DNA from: JAVDCA01 sp963819385
GTDB taxonomy: Bacteria > Pseudomonadota > Alphaproteobacteria > Rhizobiales > Xanthobacteraceae
Assembly (NCBI GenBank): GCA_963819385.1
Contig: CAWFVV010000001.1
Location: forward strand, 124,001 to 188,000
Reading direction: 5' to 3'
DNA: 64,000 nucleotides
The notes beneath the pieces were generated by a model. It was not told the DNA's origin. It saw nothing but the letters and a program-made list of their open reading frames with translations, and made no database searches. A program made the position numbers and the translations under genes. This document shows positions 27,181-35,876 of the stretch, in pieces. How positions within the stretch are numbered: the first letter of the stretch is position 1; each line of letters opens with the position of its first letter.

Positions 27181-27290
27181 GGCCATCCGCACTTGCGCTT
27201 CTCCGGCAAATCGTCGAAGGCATAAATCCTAGTCTGCCGATCTCGCGCCCGGAGCTTTGTGCAGGCCGACGCGCTCGGTGCGCTTTTCCA
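27172..27290 (+). repeat. Cassette-separating direct repeat, copy 1 (degenerate)
   Basis: Shares GGCGGGGATAA, TTGCGCTTCTCCGGCAAATC and AAATCCTAGTCTGCC with four later copies. Its hairpin has decayed (only CGCCCGGAGCTTTGTGC remains), and the right half is absent. Confidence 0.7.
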
Positions 27291-27491
27291 CCAGGAACCG
27301 AATCCGTACCTGCCGCCGAAATAGCCTGCGGGTCGTGGCCGCGGACCCACCGATTGCCTATATTGGACGGCGGGCCCGTGCAATTTGCGCCACGCGGCGG
27401 GCGCTGACGCGAAAATCGCGGCCGACCATGGCGGTGAACGAGCCGCTGTTTGTTCCTGGTGTTCGCGAGCGGATCGGCGGAGGGCCGAGCG

Positions 27492-28002
27492 ATGATCAGG
27501 CTATCAACCGATTTCAATACGCAAGAGCAGGGCGCGATCGTGCTGTCGGACGATGCGCCTGCAGACGCGCTGGTGCCTGGTACCCGTGTCATCCTCTTCA
27601 AGCCGAAGGTCTTCGAATGTGAGGCGATCGTGCGCGGCGGCACCGCGTGCCCGCGGGTCGCCGACATCGTGCCTCATACCATCAAGTATTATGGCGGTGC
27701 GCTACCGTTGGGCTATCCGGAGGCGCCGCGCGGCTGGCCCATGGAGCGATCGATGTTCCGCGTCTGGGTCGATTTCAACGACACCGACGATTGCGGCTCG
27801 ATCGCGATCAGGCCGCAGCACACGCCACCACAGGTGCAGGTGCCGGGCGCGCGGATCGTCCTCTACGATCCTGGCGAGCTCGAATGCGAAGCGGTCGTGC
27901 CGCGGCGAACGGGCCGAATGGGTGGCCGACGTCGTGCCCGGCACATTCAAGCATTGTGACGAATTACCACCCGAAGGGACCATAGGCGAGAAAATGGTCT
28001 AG
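27492..28002 (+). CDS. Orphan candidate immunity protein A, one frameshift
   Basis: The start at ATG 27492 gives MIRLSTDFNTQEQGAIVLSD. It is a close paralogue of the protein at 35352-35861 over the full length (both have VPGTRVILFKP, EAIV, GYPEAPRGWPMERSMFRV or GYPDAPRGWPMERSMFRV). Two similar halves each carry a PGxRxxLxxxxxxECEAxV strand pair, so the fold is an internal duplication. The frame shifts near 27,895, after which AEWVADVVPGTFKHCDELPP restores the alignment to the stop at 28002. No toxin precedes it, only a degenerate repeat. Orphan immunity genes are usual in polymorphic toxin loci. Confidence 0.65.
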
Positions 28003-28098
28003 GCGATGCACGCGGTGGCGGCGCGCACGATCTCAATGTCCCAAGCTCAACGTCCCGAGCTGAATGTTTCAAGGCATGGCGCTCGCGAGATAAGCGAG

Positions 28099-28330
28099 GA
28101 TAACGCAAAGCGCTTGCGCTTCTGCTGCAAATCGCCGAAGGCTGAAATCCTAGTCTGGCTTTCTCGCGCCCCGAGCTTCGTGCTGCCGGGCGCTTCGCGT
28201 CTGCAGTGTCGATTGCGCTGCCGCGGTCGGACCGCTGATGTTCCGCGACCGCGCCGCGCCGCTTTTGCGCTTCATAGATCCATCACAGCAAGAGCAATCC
28301 GCGCGTGCGTCGACGCGCGCCGCCGGCGTC
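28099..28330 (+). repeat. Cassette-separating direct repeat, copy 2
   Basis: Contains the conserved blocks CTTGCGCTTCTGC, AAATCCTAGTCTGG, a hairpin GCGCCCCGAGC/GCTGCCGGGCGC at about 28166-28193, TGATGTTCCGCGACCGCGCC and GCGCGTGCGTCGACGCGCGC. The part corresponding to the portal gene start is not seen here. A 180-base stretch then leads to toxin B. Confidence 0.75.
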
Positions 28331-28512
28331 TGCCTCGGTCGCGCATTTGCGCGGCGTGAACGCGCGTTATTCGAACGGCGGCCCGCGGCTCCCTATCTCG
28401 CCCGCACCGTCGAGCGGGAAGTCGGGAGAGGGAGACTTACCACGTCAGCCTCTAAGCCTACGGCCGTCATCAAAACGCCCCCGCCAATACCCTTCTGAAT
28501 TGAGATCAGCCC

Positions 28513-29925
28513 ATGTCGAGCTTTTTGGATCTGCTGCGGGCGTCGTGGTCCGGGCAGCCAGTCGATCCGTATTCTCCATTCGCCGCGCCGCAAGTCGCCG
28601 GCAGCAAGGGTGCGACGCCGAGCGTTCCATCGGCGGACCCACTCAGCGCCTCCAATACGGATGATCAGACGCAGCCGTGGCCACCGGCCTTCTTGGGCTT
28701 GCCGGCCCCACTGCAACCGGGACAGCAATTCGCCCCGATCATGCCGACGCAAGCTCAGCGCGGTCCGGATCCCTGGCTCGTCGCCGCGCCGCAAGCCAGC
28801 GTCAGCGAGGCCGCGTCGCCGAGCGTCGCTCCGTCGGGCCCGCCCGGTGGGTGGCCCGATGCGAACGATCGGAAGCAGCCTTCACCGAAAACCTACTGGG
28901 ATCTGCTGCCGGCGACGCAACTGGGACAGTCGTTCGCCCCGATCATGCCCACGCAAGCCCAGGGCGGTGCGGATCCCTGGCTCGTCGCCATGCCGCAAGC
29001 CGGCGGCAGCAAGGCTGCGGCGCCGGCCATGGTGCCGTGGGAAGATAACGCGCAGCCGTCGGCACAAGGTGCCCTGGCTAGTCCGGCCCGCACCGTCTTT
29101 GGTCACAAGGTCCTCAACCCTGCGCTGATGGATCAGCCTTGGGGTGGCACGCCAGCTGTAACGCCGATGTGGGAAAACAAGCTCTTCGGCCTCAATGGGC
29201 AGAAGCGATATCAGTTCTTCCCGGAGCGTCTGGTCCGTGGGCTCGCGCAGAGCGTCTACAATCTGATGACGACCGACCCGATGGATCCCTACACGGGCAA
29301 GTTCAGGGAAGAGGCGATCGCAAACTCGACGAATATCGCATCGATGTTCACGGGTGCTCCGGCAGGCCTACGGCCGGGTGTGGCGACGCTCGGCTCTGGT
29401 GCGGTGCGCGGTACCCGTTCGGCTCTGCCTGAGGCCGCGGAGGCGGCCGCAGAACGTGCGGCTGCGCCAAGCGTGACGGACGCAGTTCGAAGTGCGGAAC
29501 AGCCTGTCGCGGCGCCCGCCGCGCAAAACGCTGCGGCGAAAGCCGCGAGTGTCGTCCAGCCGGCCGCGAAGCGTGCGTCCGTGCTCGAGGGTGCCAACTA
29601 TACCCAACGCGATTATAGTCCGACGTTCAGCAGGAAAGGCACCTTCAAAGGCCGAAGCGTAAATGACGTCGCAAATGACCTGCGTTCCGGTAAGCTCACG
29701 CCAGACGACGTCCCGATCAACTATATTGTTCGCGACGGGAACACGCTTATTATGAATACACGGTCGGCACAGGCGCTCGAACGTGCGGGCTTCTCGCGCG
29801 ATCAATGGCGGCCAGTGAATGTGACCGGCAATCGGCTGTGGGAGCGTGGGCTGGATGAGCATCTCAAAAGCAGCGGCCTTTCCAGCCGCGGCATCGCGAC
29901 TGTCGTCGAACGCAAGCCACGATGA
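28513..29925 (+). CDS. Polymorphic toxin B, ParB-like C-terminal tip
   Basis: The N-terminus MSSFLDLLRASWSGQPVDPY starts a Pro/Ala/Gln-rich region made of three degenerate ~55-residue units, each with (F/Y)xDLLP...GQxFAPIMPTQAQ...DPWLVA. Residues ~215-360 form a helical pre-toxin region (ERLVRGLAQSVYNLMTTDPM). The last ~100 residues are a distinct tip: GRSVNDVANDLRSGKLTPDD, VPINYIVRDGNTLIMNTRSA, which resembles ParB/sulfiredoxin-like nuclease toxin domains. The ATG is preceded by GAGATCAGCCC, shared by the other toxins. A small gene follows after 10 bases. Nuclease activity is an inference from the fold guess. Confidence 0.72.
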   Translation: MSSFLDLLRASWSGQPVDPYSPFAAPQVAGSKGATPSVPSADPLSASNTDDQTQPWPPAFLGLPAPLQPGQQFAPIMPTQAQRGPDPWLVAAPQASVSEAASPSVAPSGPPGGWPDANDRKQPSPKTYWDLLPATQLGQSFAPIMPTQAQGGADPWLVAMPQAGGSKAAAPAMVPWEDNAQPSAQGALASPARTVFGHKVLNPALMDQPWGGTPAVTPMWENKLFGLNGQKRYQFFPERLVRGLAQSVYNLMTTDPMDPYTGKFREEAIANSTNIASMFTGAPAGLRPGVATLGSGAVRGTRSALPEAAEAAAERAAAPSVTDAVRSAEQPVAAPAAQNAAAKAASVVQPAAKRASVLEGANYTQRDYSPTFSRKGTFKGRSVNDVANDLRSGKLTPDDVPINYIVRDGNTLIMNTRSAQALERAGFSRDQWRPVNVTGNRLWERGLDEHLKSSGLSSRGIATVVERKPR

Positions 29926-29935
29926 GGATCGATCA

Positions 29936-30328
29936 ATGCCCTCCCTTACGACCTTGTACCGGTTTCCTGTATCGTCGCATTATTTCGATTTTGCGGACTA
30001 CTGCGACGACATCCTGCACTACGACTACCAACGCAAAAGCGGCGTCGTTCGCGGAGGCATCCGGTTCGACCGTGTTCCAGCCTTCCGCTTTCGTACCGAA
30101 AGATGCATGGAGCTCTGGCAGTTCGATGCTTTCGACAAGCTCGTCGAGGTCGAGGATTCGGAATGGGTGAAGCAAATCCGCGCCGACACGGACCCGGCGT
30201 ACCGTGACGAGGAGATGCATCACTACGCGATGTGCCTGGAGGACAGCGGTGTTTACGAGGTCATCGCCCGATCCTGGGAGGTCCTGCCCGAAGAGCAAGG
30301 ATCGTGGCCGAGAATCTCGCCCAAGTAA
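29936..30328 (+). CDS. Candidate immunity protein for toxin B
   Basis: The start ATG 29936 lies 10 bases after the toxin stop. The 130-residue acidic protein (MPSLTTLYRFPVSSHYFDFA, YCDDILHYDYQRKSGVVRGG, GVYEVIARSWEVLPEEQGSW) has no signal peptide or membrane helix, so it should act in the cytoplasm, as expected against a nuclease-like tip. I do not recognise the family. Assignment rests on position, size and acidity. Confidence 0.65.
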   Translation: MPSLTTLYRFPVSSHYFDFADYCDDILHYDYQRKSGVVRGGIRFDRVPAFRFRTERCMELWQFDAFDKLVEVEDSEWVKQIRADTDPAYRDEEMHHYAMCLEDSGVYEVIARSWEVLPEEQGSWPRISPK

Positions 30329-30355
30329 GCGGCGTGCTCTTGAAACGTGGCTGGT

Positions 30356-30808
30356 TCGCCGATGACCAATTTTGATGGGAATGGCTTCGTGCTGGGACCC
30401 GACGCGTTCGCGTCCACCCGAAACACGCGAGCCGCCGTCTGCATGAGGTTTATCGCCCGTATACCACGTTTTACGAACAGGGTGGTATCCGCCGAGCGTC
30501 GTCTGCAGTCGGCGCGCGCCATTACAGGAGCTTTTAGGGACACCGCCGCGCAATTCCTCAGGTGCCTTCAACGGCGTGGCTTACTCTGGCCACGCATTCG
30601 ATCAAATGCAGGATCGCGGCATCCCGCCCGATGTCGTCAATCAGGCAATTCACGAGGGCCGCTTATGGCCGGGAAAAGTACGCGGTACAATCCAGACTAT
30701 GATCCTGACGAAAACATCACCGTCATACGCGATATTGCAACAGGTCGAGGCGTCACCGTCAGATACGGCAAGCCGTCGAGGGGAGGGGTAGGGGATGTCG
30801 AGCAATGA
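30356..30808 (+). pseudogene. Displaced toxin tip, DUF4258-type, frameshifted
   Basis: No N-terminal domain is present. Pieces in three frames give LGPDAFASTRNTR, AITGAFRDTAAQFL, then the DUF4258 core GHAFDQMQDRGIPPDVVNQA and IHEGRLWPGK, and finally YDPDENITVIRDIATGRGVT with VRYGKPSRGG. DUF4258 is a recurrent toxin tip in polymorphic toxin systems, probably a RelE/BECR-type RNase. It looks like an orphan tip left when a new cassette was placed upstream, the arrangement known from CdiA and Rhs loci. The frameshifts may be real decay or indel errors. Confidence 0.6.
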
Positions 30809-30833
30809 ACATGACCAGCGGTAGTATCGCCGG

Positions 30834-31358
30834 ATGCTGGAACGATTGGTTGCGTTCGAGGCAGGAAATCTGAGCGCGCATTCGCTCGTCAATGATCTCG
30901 AGGGGCTCCTATCGGCGCTTGAAAACGCCGATGAATCGTGGCGGCAAGCATTTCTCCAGAGTTGGGGAGGAATGGAGGACGTAAGAGCCGTGGCGATCGA
31001 CCGCGGCGGCAAGTTGCTGAGCCGCAAGGATACGCAAGAGTTCCACGACCTCGCCCGGGAGATCAAAGCGCTCGTGCCTCAGAAGGTCGATGCGGACCGC
31101 GGCGAGGCCGACGAGTACAGAGTCATAGCGGCCAGCGGACGTGCGTCGCACGAAGAGTATCGATCGAACGCGCTCTTGGGGGCGTCGGCGAGCAGGCGCG
31201 ACGCTTTGGCTGGGCCGAAGACGACGTCGAGCGGCGTTACGGCAAGCCCAGCCCGGATGAAGTCAGGGGATCTCGTGAACCACGCGTCGCGAATAAGTGG
31301 GCATAACGTCGTTCGCGCTTGCGCTTCTCCGACAAATCGACGAAGGCTGAAATCCTAG
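30834..31358 (+). CDS. Candidate immunity protein C, with fused or frameshifted 3' part
   Basis: The first ~85 residues (MLERLVAFEAGNLSAHSLVN, DLEGLLSALENADESWRQAF, LQSWGGMEDVRAVAID) form a compact helical protein of the kind found after DUF4258 tips. From about 31,095 the sequence changes. Around 31,195-31,260 the next frame encodes RRFGWAEDDVERRYGKPS, the same C-terminal motif as the small protein at 33473. So the 3' part is a remnant of a second immunity gene joined by an indel or deletion. The formal stop at 31358 lies inside direct-repeat copy 3. Confidence 0.55.
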   Translation: MLERLVAFEAGNLSAHSLVNDLEGLLSALENADESWRQAFLQSWGGMEDVRAVAIDRGGKLLSRKDTQEFHDLAREIKALVPQKVDADRGEADEYRVIAASGRASHEEYRSNALLGASASRRDALAGPKTTSSGVTASPARMKSGDLVNHASRISGHNVVRACASPTNRRRLKS

Positions 31359-31640
31359 TCTACCGATTTCGCGCCCGGAGGTTCGGACTGCCGGGCGTTT
31401 TGCTTTTCGGCGCCGCGGCGCGACGGCTGATATTCCGCGAACGCGACGCACCGGCGCCGCGCCCCTAAACCCGACACAGCAAGAGCAGGCCGCGCGTGCG
31501 TCGCCATCGCGACGCGCGCCGCCGGCCGTTGCAAGCGAGCCGATCCGCCAAGATGTAGCTCACCGAGCTCAAGGCGCTGCTGGAGGCCGAGCGCAACGAC
31601 GCGCCGCAGCGGATCAATCGGGCACTCTCGGCGTCCCCTC
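31303..31640 (+). repeat. Cassette-separating direct repeat, copy 3, with portal 5' fragment
   Basis: Carries TTGCGCTTCTCCGACAAATC, AAATCCTAGTCTACC, the terminator hairpin, TAAACCCGACACAGCA, and then GATGTAGCTCACCGAGCTCA through CTGGAGGCCGAGCGCAACGA, which is the first ~20 codons of the portal gene (SLTELKALLEAERNDA) with its start lost. A further block up to toxin D is shared only with copy 4. Confidence 0.85.
31372..31400 (+). terminator. Terminator hairpin in direct repeat copy 3
   Basis: CGCCCGG and CCGGGCG pair across a 12-base centre and are followed by TTTTGCTTTT. It would end transcripts of cassette C before toxin D. Confidence 0.7.
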
Positions 31641-31730
31641 GACCGGCCGTGAGTACTGGATTGCCCGCGTTCGCGGGCAATGACGCAGAAAAACTTCCCC
31701 GCCAATACCCACCTAAAACGAGATCAGCCC

Positions 31731-33476
31731 ATGGCGAGCTTTTGGGATCTGCTGCCGGCATCGTGGCCGGGGCAGTCGCTCGATCCGTATCTTCCGTTCG
31801 CCGCTGTGCCGCCAGCCGGCGGCAGCAAACGGGCGGCGCCGGGCGTCGCATCGGCGGTCCCGTTCGGCGGCTCGTCCATTGCCGACGATCAAGCGCAATC
31901 GCGGCCACCGACCTTCCGGGATTTGCTGCTGCCGCCGCAACTCGGACAGCCATTCGCCCCGATCATGCCGGCGCAGGCTCAGCGCAGTCCGGATCCCTGG
32001 CTCGTCGCGACACCGCAAGCCGGGACCTACACCGCCGCGGCGCCGCAGCACGGGCAGCCGTTCGTTGCAATGATGCCGCCGAGGGCTCAGCCGGATCCGT
32101 GGGTTTCCCCTACGATAAACCCCGCGTCGATGACGCCCGGCGCTCAAGCTTTCTTTCCCGGCGCCGCTCGCGCGACGGACAACCCGGGATTTCTCGGCCT
32201 CGCATTGGCGCAGGCGGCACCGGCCGCCGATCAATCGCCGGTCACGCGACAGGTCGCTGCGGGTGGCGCACAGGCTGCGCCGCCGGCGCCGGCTGACGGG
32301 CTGGGCACGCACCTCCTCGCCGGTGCCGCCGCAATCCGGCCGATCACCACTTACCTTCCGACCCAGCGCCAGTTTGCGCTGGAAGGCATTGACCAGATGC
32401 GTGAGGGTTGGCGCGACTACCAGCGCTACCTCGCGGCACGGCCATCGCAGTTGCCGACCGCGGCCTTGGACGAAATACCAAAGTTGATTTCGCCCCTGCG
32501 CTACTTCAACGATCTTGGCATCCTCAAGATGGCGATGGGCACGGCTAATTGGCTCGGCTCGCCGATCAACGCCGCGGTCCATACGGTTGTCGGGCAACCG
32601 GTCGAGGATACGACGGGCATTCCGTCGAAGTATACCGATTTTGCCACTGGGTTTGCGCTGCCTTTCGTGAAGCGCTTGCCCGGCATCAGTGGTCCGTCCG
32701 TCGAATCCGTGCGCGTGCCGCGCGTGGCGCCGTCGGCGCTGCCGGACACTGCGGAGACGGCGCAAGGCGCGCCCGGAGCCGCGTCGGACTCTGTCGCGGA
32801 TGTCGCGCCGTCACCCGCGGAGTCGCCGGCCCTCGCGGGCGCGCCGCGATACACGCGCGAGCAGGCGGACCTCATCCGCAACTGGCTCGGGATCGATCCG
32901 CAGCGCTTCCGTGGCACGGTCAGCCTCGATCCGGCGAGGCTCGAGGGAGAGTTGCTCGATGAGCGCGGCGCGCCCATAGGCGACATCCACCGTTCGATCT
33001 CATCCGATACCGGCGTGGCGCACCACGGATACCTTGGGTTGAACGACGAGGTCCAAAATGCCGGTCTTGTCAAACAGCTGATGCGCTCGAATGTCGACTA
33101 TTACCGGCAGCGCGGGTTGTCGCGGGTGGAGGTAAACGCGGGTCTCGACCGCGGCGGCTACGCGTGGGCGAGATACGGCTTCGTGCCGACCCAGGAATCG
33201 TGGGATGCGCTGCGCCCCATGCTCAGAGGCAAAATCACCGACCCAAGTCTCAATCTTACGCCCGCGCAACAGCAGAAGTTGCTCGGAATCTTGGAAAATC
33301 CTGATCCGCACACGATCTGGGATATCGCGGACATCCGGACGCCCATGACGATCGACGGCGAGACGCTACCGCTCGGCAACCGCCTGTTGTCGGGCAAGTA
33401 TTGGAAGGGTAGTCTTGACCTGAACGACGCATCCACTCTGGAACGTTTCTACAACTACGTGGGATCGAACCGATGA
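31731..33476 (+). CDS. Polymorphic toxin D, GNAT-like C-terminal tip
   Basis: The start ATG 31731 is chosen because MASFWDLLPASWPGQSLDPY aligns with the other toxins and follows the shared GAGATCAGCCC. Three degenerate DLLP/GQPFAPIMP units make residues 1-150. A helical pre-toxin part follows (RYFNDLGILKMAMGTANWLG, IPSKYTDFATGFALPFVKRL). The tip, residues ~400-582, reads FRGTVSLDPARLEGELLDER, VDYYRQRGLSRVEVNAGLDR, GGYAWARYGFVPTQESWDAL, which has the feel of a GNAT acetyltransferase fold. Acetylation of a cellular target is therefore a guess. Its stop overlaps the immunity ATG (ATGA at 33473-33476). Confidence 0.72.
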   Translation: MASFWDLLPASWPGQSLDPYLPFAAVPPAGGSKRAAPGVASAVPFGGSSIADDQAQSRPPTFRDLLLPPQLGQPFAPIMPAQAQRSPDPWLVATPQAGTYTAAAPQHGQPFVAMMPPRAQPDPWVSPTINPASMTPGAQAFFPGAARATDNPGFLGLALAQAAPAADQSPVTRQVAAGGAQAAPPAPADGLGTHLLAGAAAIRPITTYLPTQRQFALEGIDQMREGWRDYQRYLAARPSQLPTAALDEIPKLISPLRYFNDLGILKMAMGTANWLGSPINAAVHTVVGQPVEDTTGIPSKYTDFATGFALPFVKRLPGISGPSVESVRVPRVAPSALPDTAETAQGAPGAASDSVADVAPSPAESPALAGAPRYTREQADLIRNWLGIDPQRFRGTVSLDPARLEGELLDERGAPIGDIHRSISSDTGVAHHGYLGLNDEVQNAGLVKQLMRSNVDYYRQRGLSRVEVNAGLDRGGYAWARYGFVPTQESWDALRPMLRGKITDPSLNLTPAQQQKLLGILENPDPHTIWDIADIRTPMTIDGETLPLGNRLLSGKYWKGSLDLNDASTLERFYNYVGSNR

Positions 33477-33691
33477 CCGACGAACGTAAATCGAAATCAG
33501 GGGTGCACGAGATCTGCACGACGGACAAGAACGGCCATGTAAGCGATGCCGCTATCCACGACGCGATCATGGCCGACCTCGATGATGAAGCCATCACGGA
33601 AGCCACCCGCCAGCGCGTACGGCGGCGCGGCATTCCCGAAGAGACGATCGAATGGCTGTATGGCAAGCCCCGCTCCAAGGAATTGAAGTAA
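33473..33691 (+). CDS. Candidate immunity protein D (YGKP family)
   Basis: The 72-residue cytoplasmic protein (MTDERKSKSGVHEICTTDKN) ends in ATRQRVRRRGIPEETIEWLY then GKPRSKELK. The same motif, RxRxxGxxEExIExxYGKP, occurs in the fused remnant at 26850-27180 and in the remnant near 31,200-31,260, so three copies of one family lie in the array. The 4-base overlap with the toxin argues for coupled translation, typical of toxin-immunity pairs. Confidence 0.68.
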   Translation: MTDERKSKSGVHEICTTDKNGHVSDAAIHDAIMADLDDEAITEATRQRVRRRGIPEETIEWLYGKPRSKELK

Positions 33692-33771
33692 CTCCGGTTG
33701 CCTCCAAGCTGCGGCCACCGGATCGAGGATAGGCCGCCGGGCTCCGAGCGCCCCTTACGGTTCGCGACTTT

Positions 33772-34100
33772 GGCGGGGATAATCCCATCCGCACTTGCGC
33801 TTTTGCGGCAAATCGCCGAAGGCTTAAATCCTAGTCTGCCTTTCTGGCGCCCGGAGCTTTGTGCTGCCGGGCGTTTCGCGTTTCGTCACCGGTTCGCGGC
33901 GCCGCGACGTAATCGCCGATGTTCCGTGGCCGCGCCGCGCGCATAAACCCGACACAGCAGAAATGAGGCCGCGCGTGCTTCGCAATCGCGAGGCGCGCCG
34001 CTGGCCGCTGCAAGCGAGTCGATCCGCCCCTAGCGAAGATGTCGCTCAGCGAGCTGGAGGCCGAGCGCAACGACGCGCCGCAGCGGATCAATCGGGCACT
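33772..34100 (+). repeat. Cassette-separating direct repeat, copy 4, with portal 5' fragment
   Basis: Begins GGCGGGGATAATCCCATCC and is nearly identical to copy 5 through the hairpin, GCGGCGCCGCGACGTAATCG and TAAACCCGACACAGCAG. It then contains AAGATGTCGCTCAGCGAGCT and GAGGCCGAGCGCAACGACGC, a portal start with an in-frame loss of about five codons. Confidence 0.88.
33848..33876 (+). terminator. Terminator hairpin in direct repeat copy 4
   Basis: CGCCCGGAGC and GCTGCCGGGCG pair with one bulged G and are followed by TTTCGCGTTTCG. It ends the cassette D transcript. Confidence 0.7.
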
Positions 34101-34205
34101 GTTGGCGTCCCCCTCGACCGGCCGTGAGTACTGGATTGCCCGCGTTCGCGGGCAATGACGCAGAAAAACTTCCCCGCCAATACCTACCTGAACCGAGATC
34201 AGCCC

Positions 34206-35282
34206 ATGGCGAGCTTTTGGGATCTGCTGCCGGCATCGTGGCCGGGGCAGTCGCTCGATCCGTATCTTCCGTTCGCCGCTGTGCCGCCAGCCGGCGGCAG
34301 CAAACGGGCGGCGCCGGGCGTCGCATCGGCGGTCCCGTTCGGCGGCTCGTCCATTGCCGACGATCAAGCGCAATCGCTGCCGCCCACCTTTGGGGACCTG
34401 CCGCCATCAACGCAATTGGAACAGTCGTTCGCCCCGATCATGCCGACGCCAGCGCAGCGCGGCCCGGATCCCTGGCTTGTCGCCGGGCCGCCAGCCGGCG
34501 GCAGCAAGGCTGCATCGTCGGTTGTTGGCCCAATGGGGCCGGGTGACGGCGATGCGAACGTTCCGACACGTCCGCTGCCGATGACCTTCTGGGCTCTGCG
34601 GCCACCGACGCCACACGGGCAACCGTTCGTCCCGGTGGTGCCGACCTCGGATCAGCTCGATCGCTATGCCGAGCCCTTGGTCAAGTCGCGGCCCGTGACA
34701 CCAGGCGCGACGCAGTTCTCCACCGGCACGGACCACGGAGTCCTCGGGTTCGTTCCGCCCGTGCTTGCGCCGGTGGCAGGAGAGGCGACGGAAGCCGCCG
34801 CTGCGGGCAGGCTCCTCGCGCTGCTGCCCACGGTTCCGCTCTCGGCCGCGATGCTTCTCGCCATGACGGAACCGATGGGAGACAGCACGCGGAAGTTCTC
34901 GCAATCGGATGATCCGGAATACCGGCCGCAATATGTGCTGCGCGGCGGGCTTTCGAAGCCCGAGAACCTGCGCGTGGACGAGCTGTCGACGTACGGCCTG
35001 CCGGGCCAGTACGGAATCTCGTCCGCGTCTGCGCCGAACATGACCGTGGACGAGATCGCCAGGCGGGCGCAATTTCGCAATGGGCAGATGACCTACACGA
35101 CCAAGCGAGACATCAACCATCTCGGCTACCCAGTCGAACCGACGGGCCAGCAGACGTATTTGCATCACAGCATCATGCTTCCGCCCGGGACGAACAAGTT
35201 GACGGACGCGAGGCGTCAGGCGCTCAGCGCACTCTTTCGGCAGCATATATTGTCCAATCCCTATAGGCCTTTGTCGCGATAG
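34206..35282 (+). CDS. Polymorphic toxin E, unrecognised C-terminal tip
   Basis: The start ATG 34206 gives MASFWDLLPASWPGQSLDPY; the first ~60 residues are identical or nearly so to toxin D, a sign of recent exchange. Three DLLP/GQ-type units are followed by a hydrophobic segment (LLALLPTVPLSAAMLLAM, residues ~218-235). The tip begins near residue 250: YVLRGGLSKPENLRVDELST, YGISSASAPNMTVDEIARRA, GYPVEPTGQQTYLHHSIMLP. I do not recognise this domain; its His/Tyr/Arg content and compact size are compatible with an enzyme. The likely partner starts 70 bases downstream. Confidence 0.68.
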   Translation: MASFWDLLPASWPGQSLDPYLPFAAVPPAGGSKRAAPGVASAVPFGGSSIADDQAQSLPPTFGDLPPSTQLEQSFAPIMPTPAQRGPDPWLVAGPPAGGSKAASSVVGPMGPGDGDANVPTRPLPMTFWALRPPTPHGQPFVPVVPTSDQLDRYAEPLVKSRPVTPGATQFSTGTDHGVLGFVPPVLAPVAGEATEAAAAGRLLALLPTVPLSAAMLLAMTEPMGDSTRKFSQSDDPEYRPQYVLRGGLSKPENLRVDELSTYGLPGQYGISSASAPNMTVDEIARRAQFRNGQMTYTTKRDINHLGYPVEPTGQQTYLHHSIMLPPGTNKLTDARRQALSALFRQHILSNPYRPLSR

Positions 35283-35351
35283 GTCTTATGCTTGAGGACT
35301 TATGCTTGGCTGACTGCCATTGGCGGGAAAGATGCGGCGAAGGATTCGTCG

Positions 35352-35861
35352 ATGATCAGGCTGCCGACTGATTTCAACACGCAGGAAGACGGGGCGATCG
35401 TGCTTCCCTACGACACGCCGGCGGAGGCGCTGGTTCCGGGCACGCGGGTTATCCTCTTCAAGCCCGACGAGTTCGAATGCGAAGCGATCGTGGGCCCCGG
35501 GGCGGCGTGGCCGTGGGTTGCGAGGGTCGTGCCTCGCACGGAGAAATGCTACGGCGGCGCGCTGCCGCTGGGTTATCCGGACGCCCCGCGCGGCTGGCCG
35601 ATGGAGCGATCCATGTTCAGGGTCCAGGTCGATTTCAATCACGTCGACGATAACGGTTGGATCGGGCTCATGGAGAAGGATACGCCGCCGCAAGTGAAGG
35701 TCGCCGGCACCCGGATCATCCTCTGCGCGAGCGACCTCGAATGCGAGGCAATCGTGCGTCGCGGCACGTGGGCGGAGTGGGCCGCCGATATTGTGCCCGG
35801 GACGCTCAAGGATATCGACGTGCCGGACATCACGAAGAGCGACGAGCCGACGTCGACCTAG
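35352..35861 (+). CDS. Candidate immunity protein E
   Basis: The start ATG 35352 (MIRLPTDFNTQEDGAIVLPY) matches the paralogue at 27492. The 169-residue protein has two similar halves, each with an ECEAIV strand, and ends KDIDVPDITKSDEPTST. It is intact, unlike its paralogue, and no signal peptide is present. Immunity against toxin E is inferred from order. Confidence 0.65.
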   Translation: MIRLPTDFNTQEDGAIVLPYDTPAEALVPGTRVILFKPDEFECEAIVGPGAAWPWVARVVPRTEKCYGGALPLGYPDAPRGWPMERSMFRVQVDFNHVDDNGWIGLMEKDTPPQVKVAGTRIILCASDLECEAIVRRGTWAEWAADIVPGTLKDIDVPDITKSDEPTST

Positions 35862-35876
35862 TGGTGCTGGCGAATT

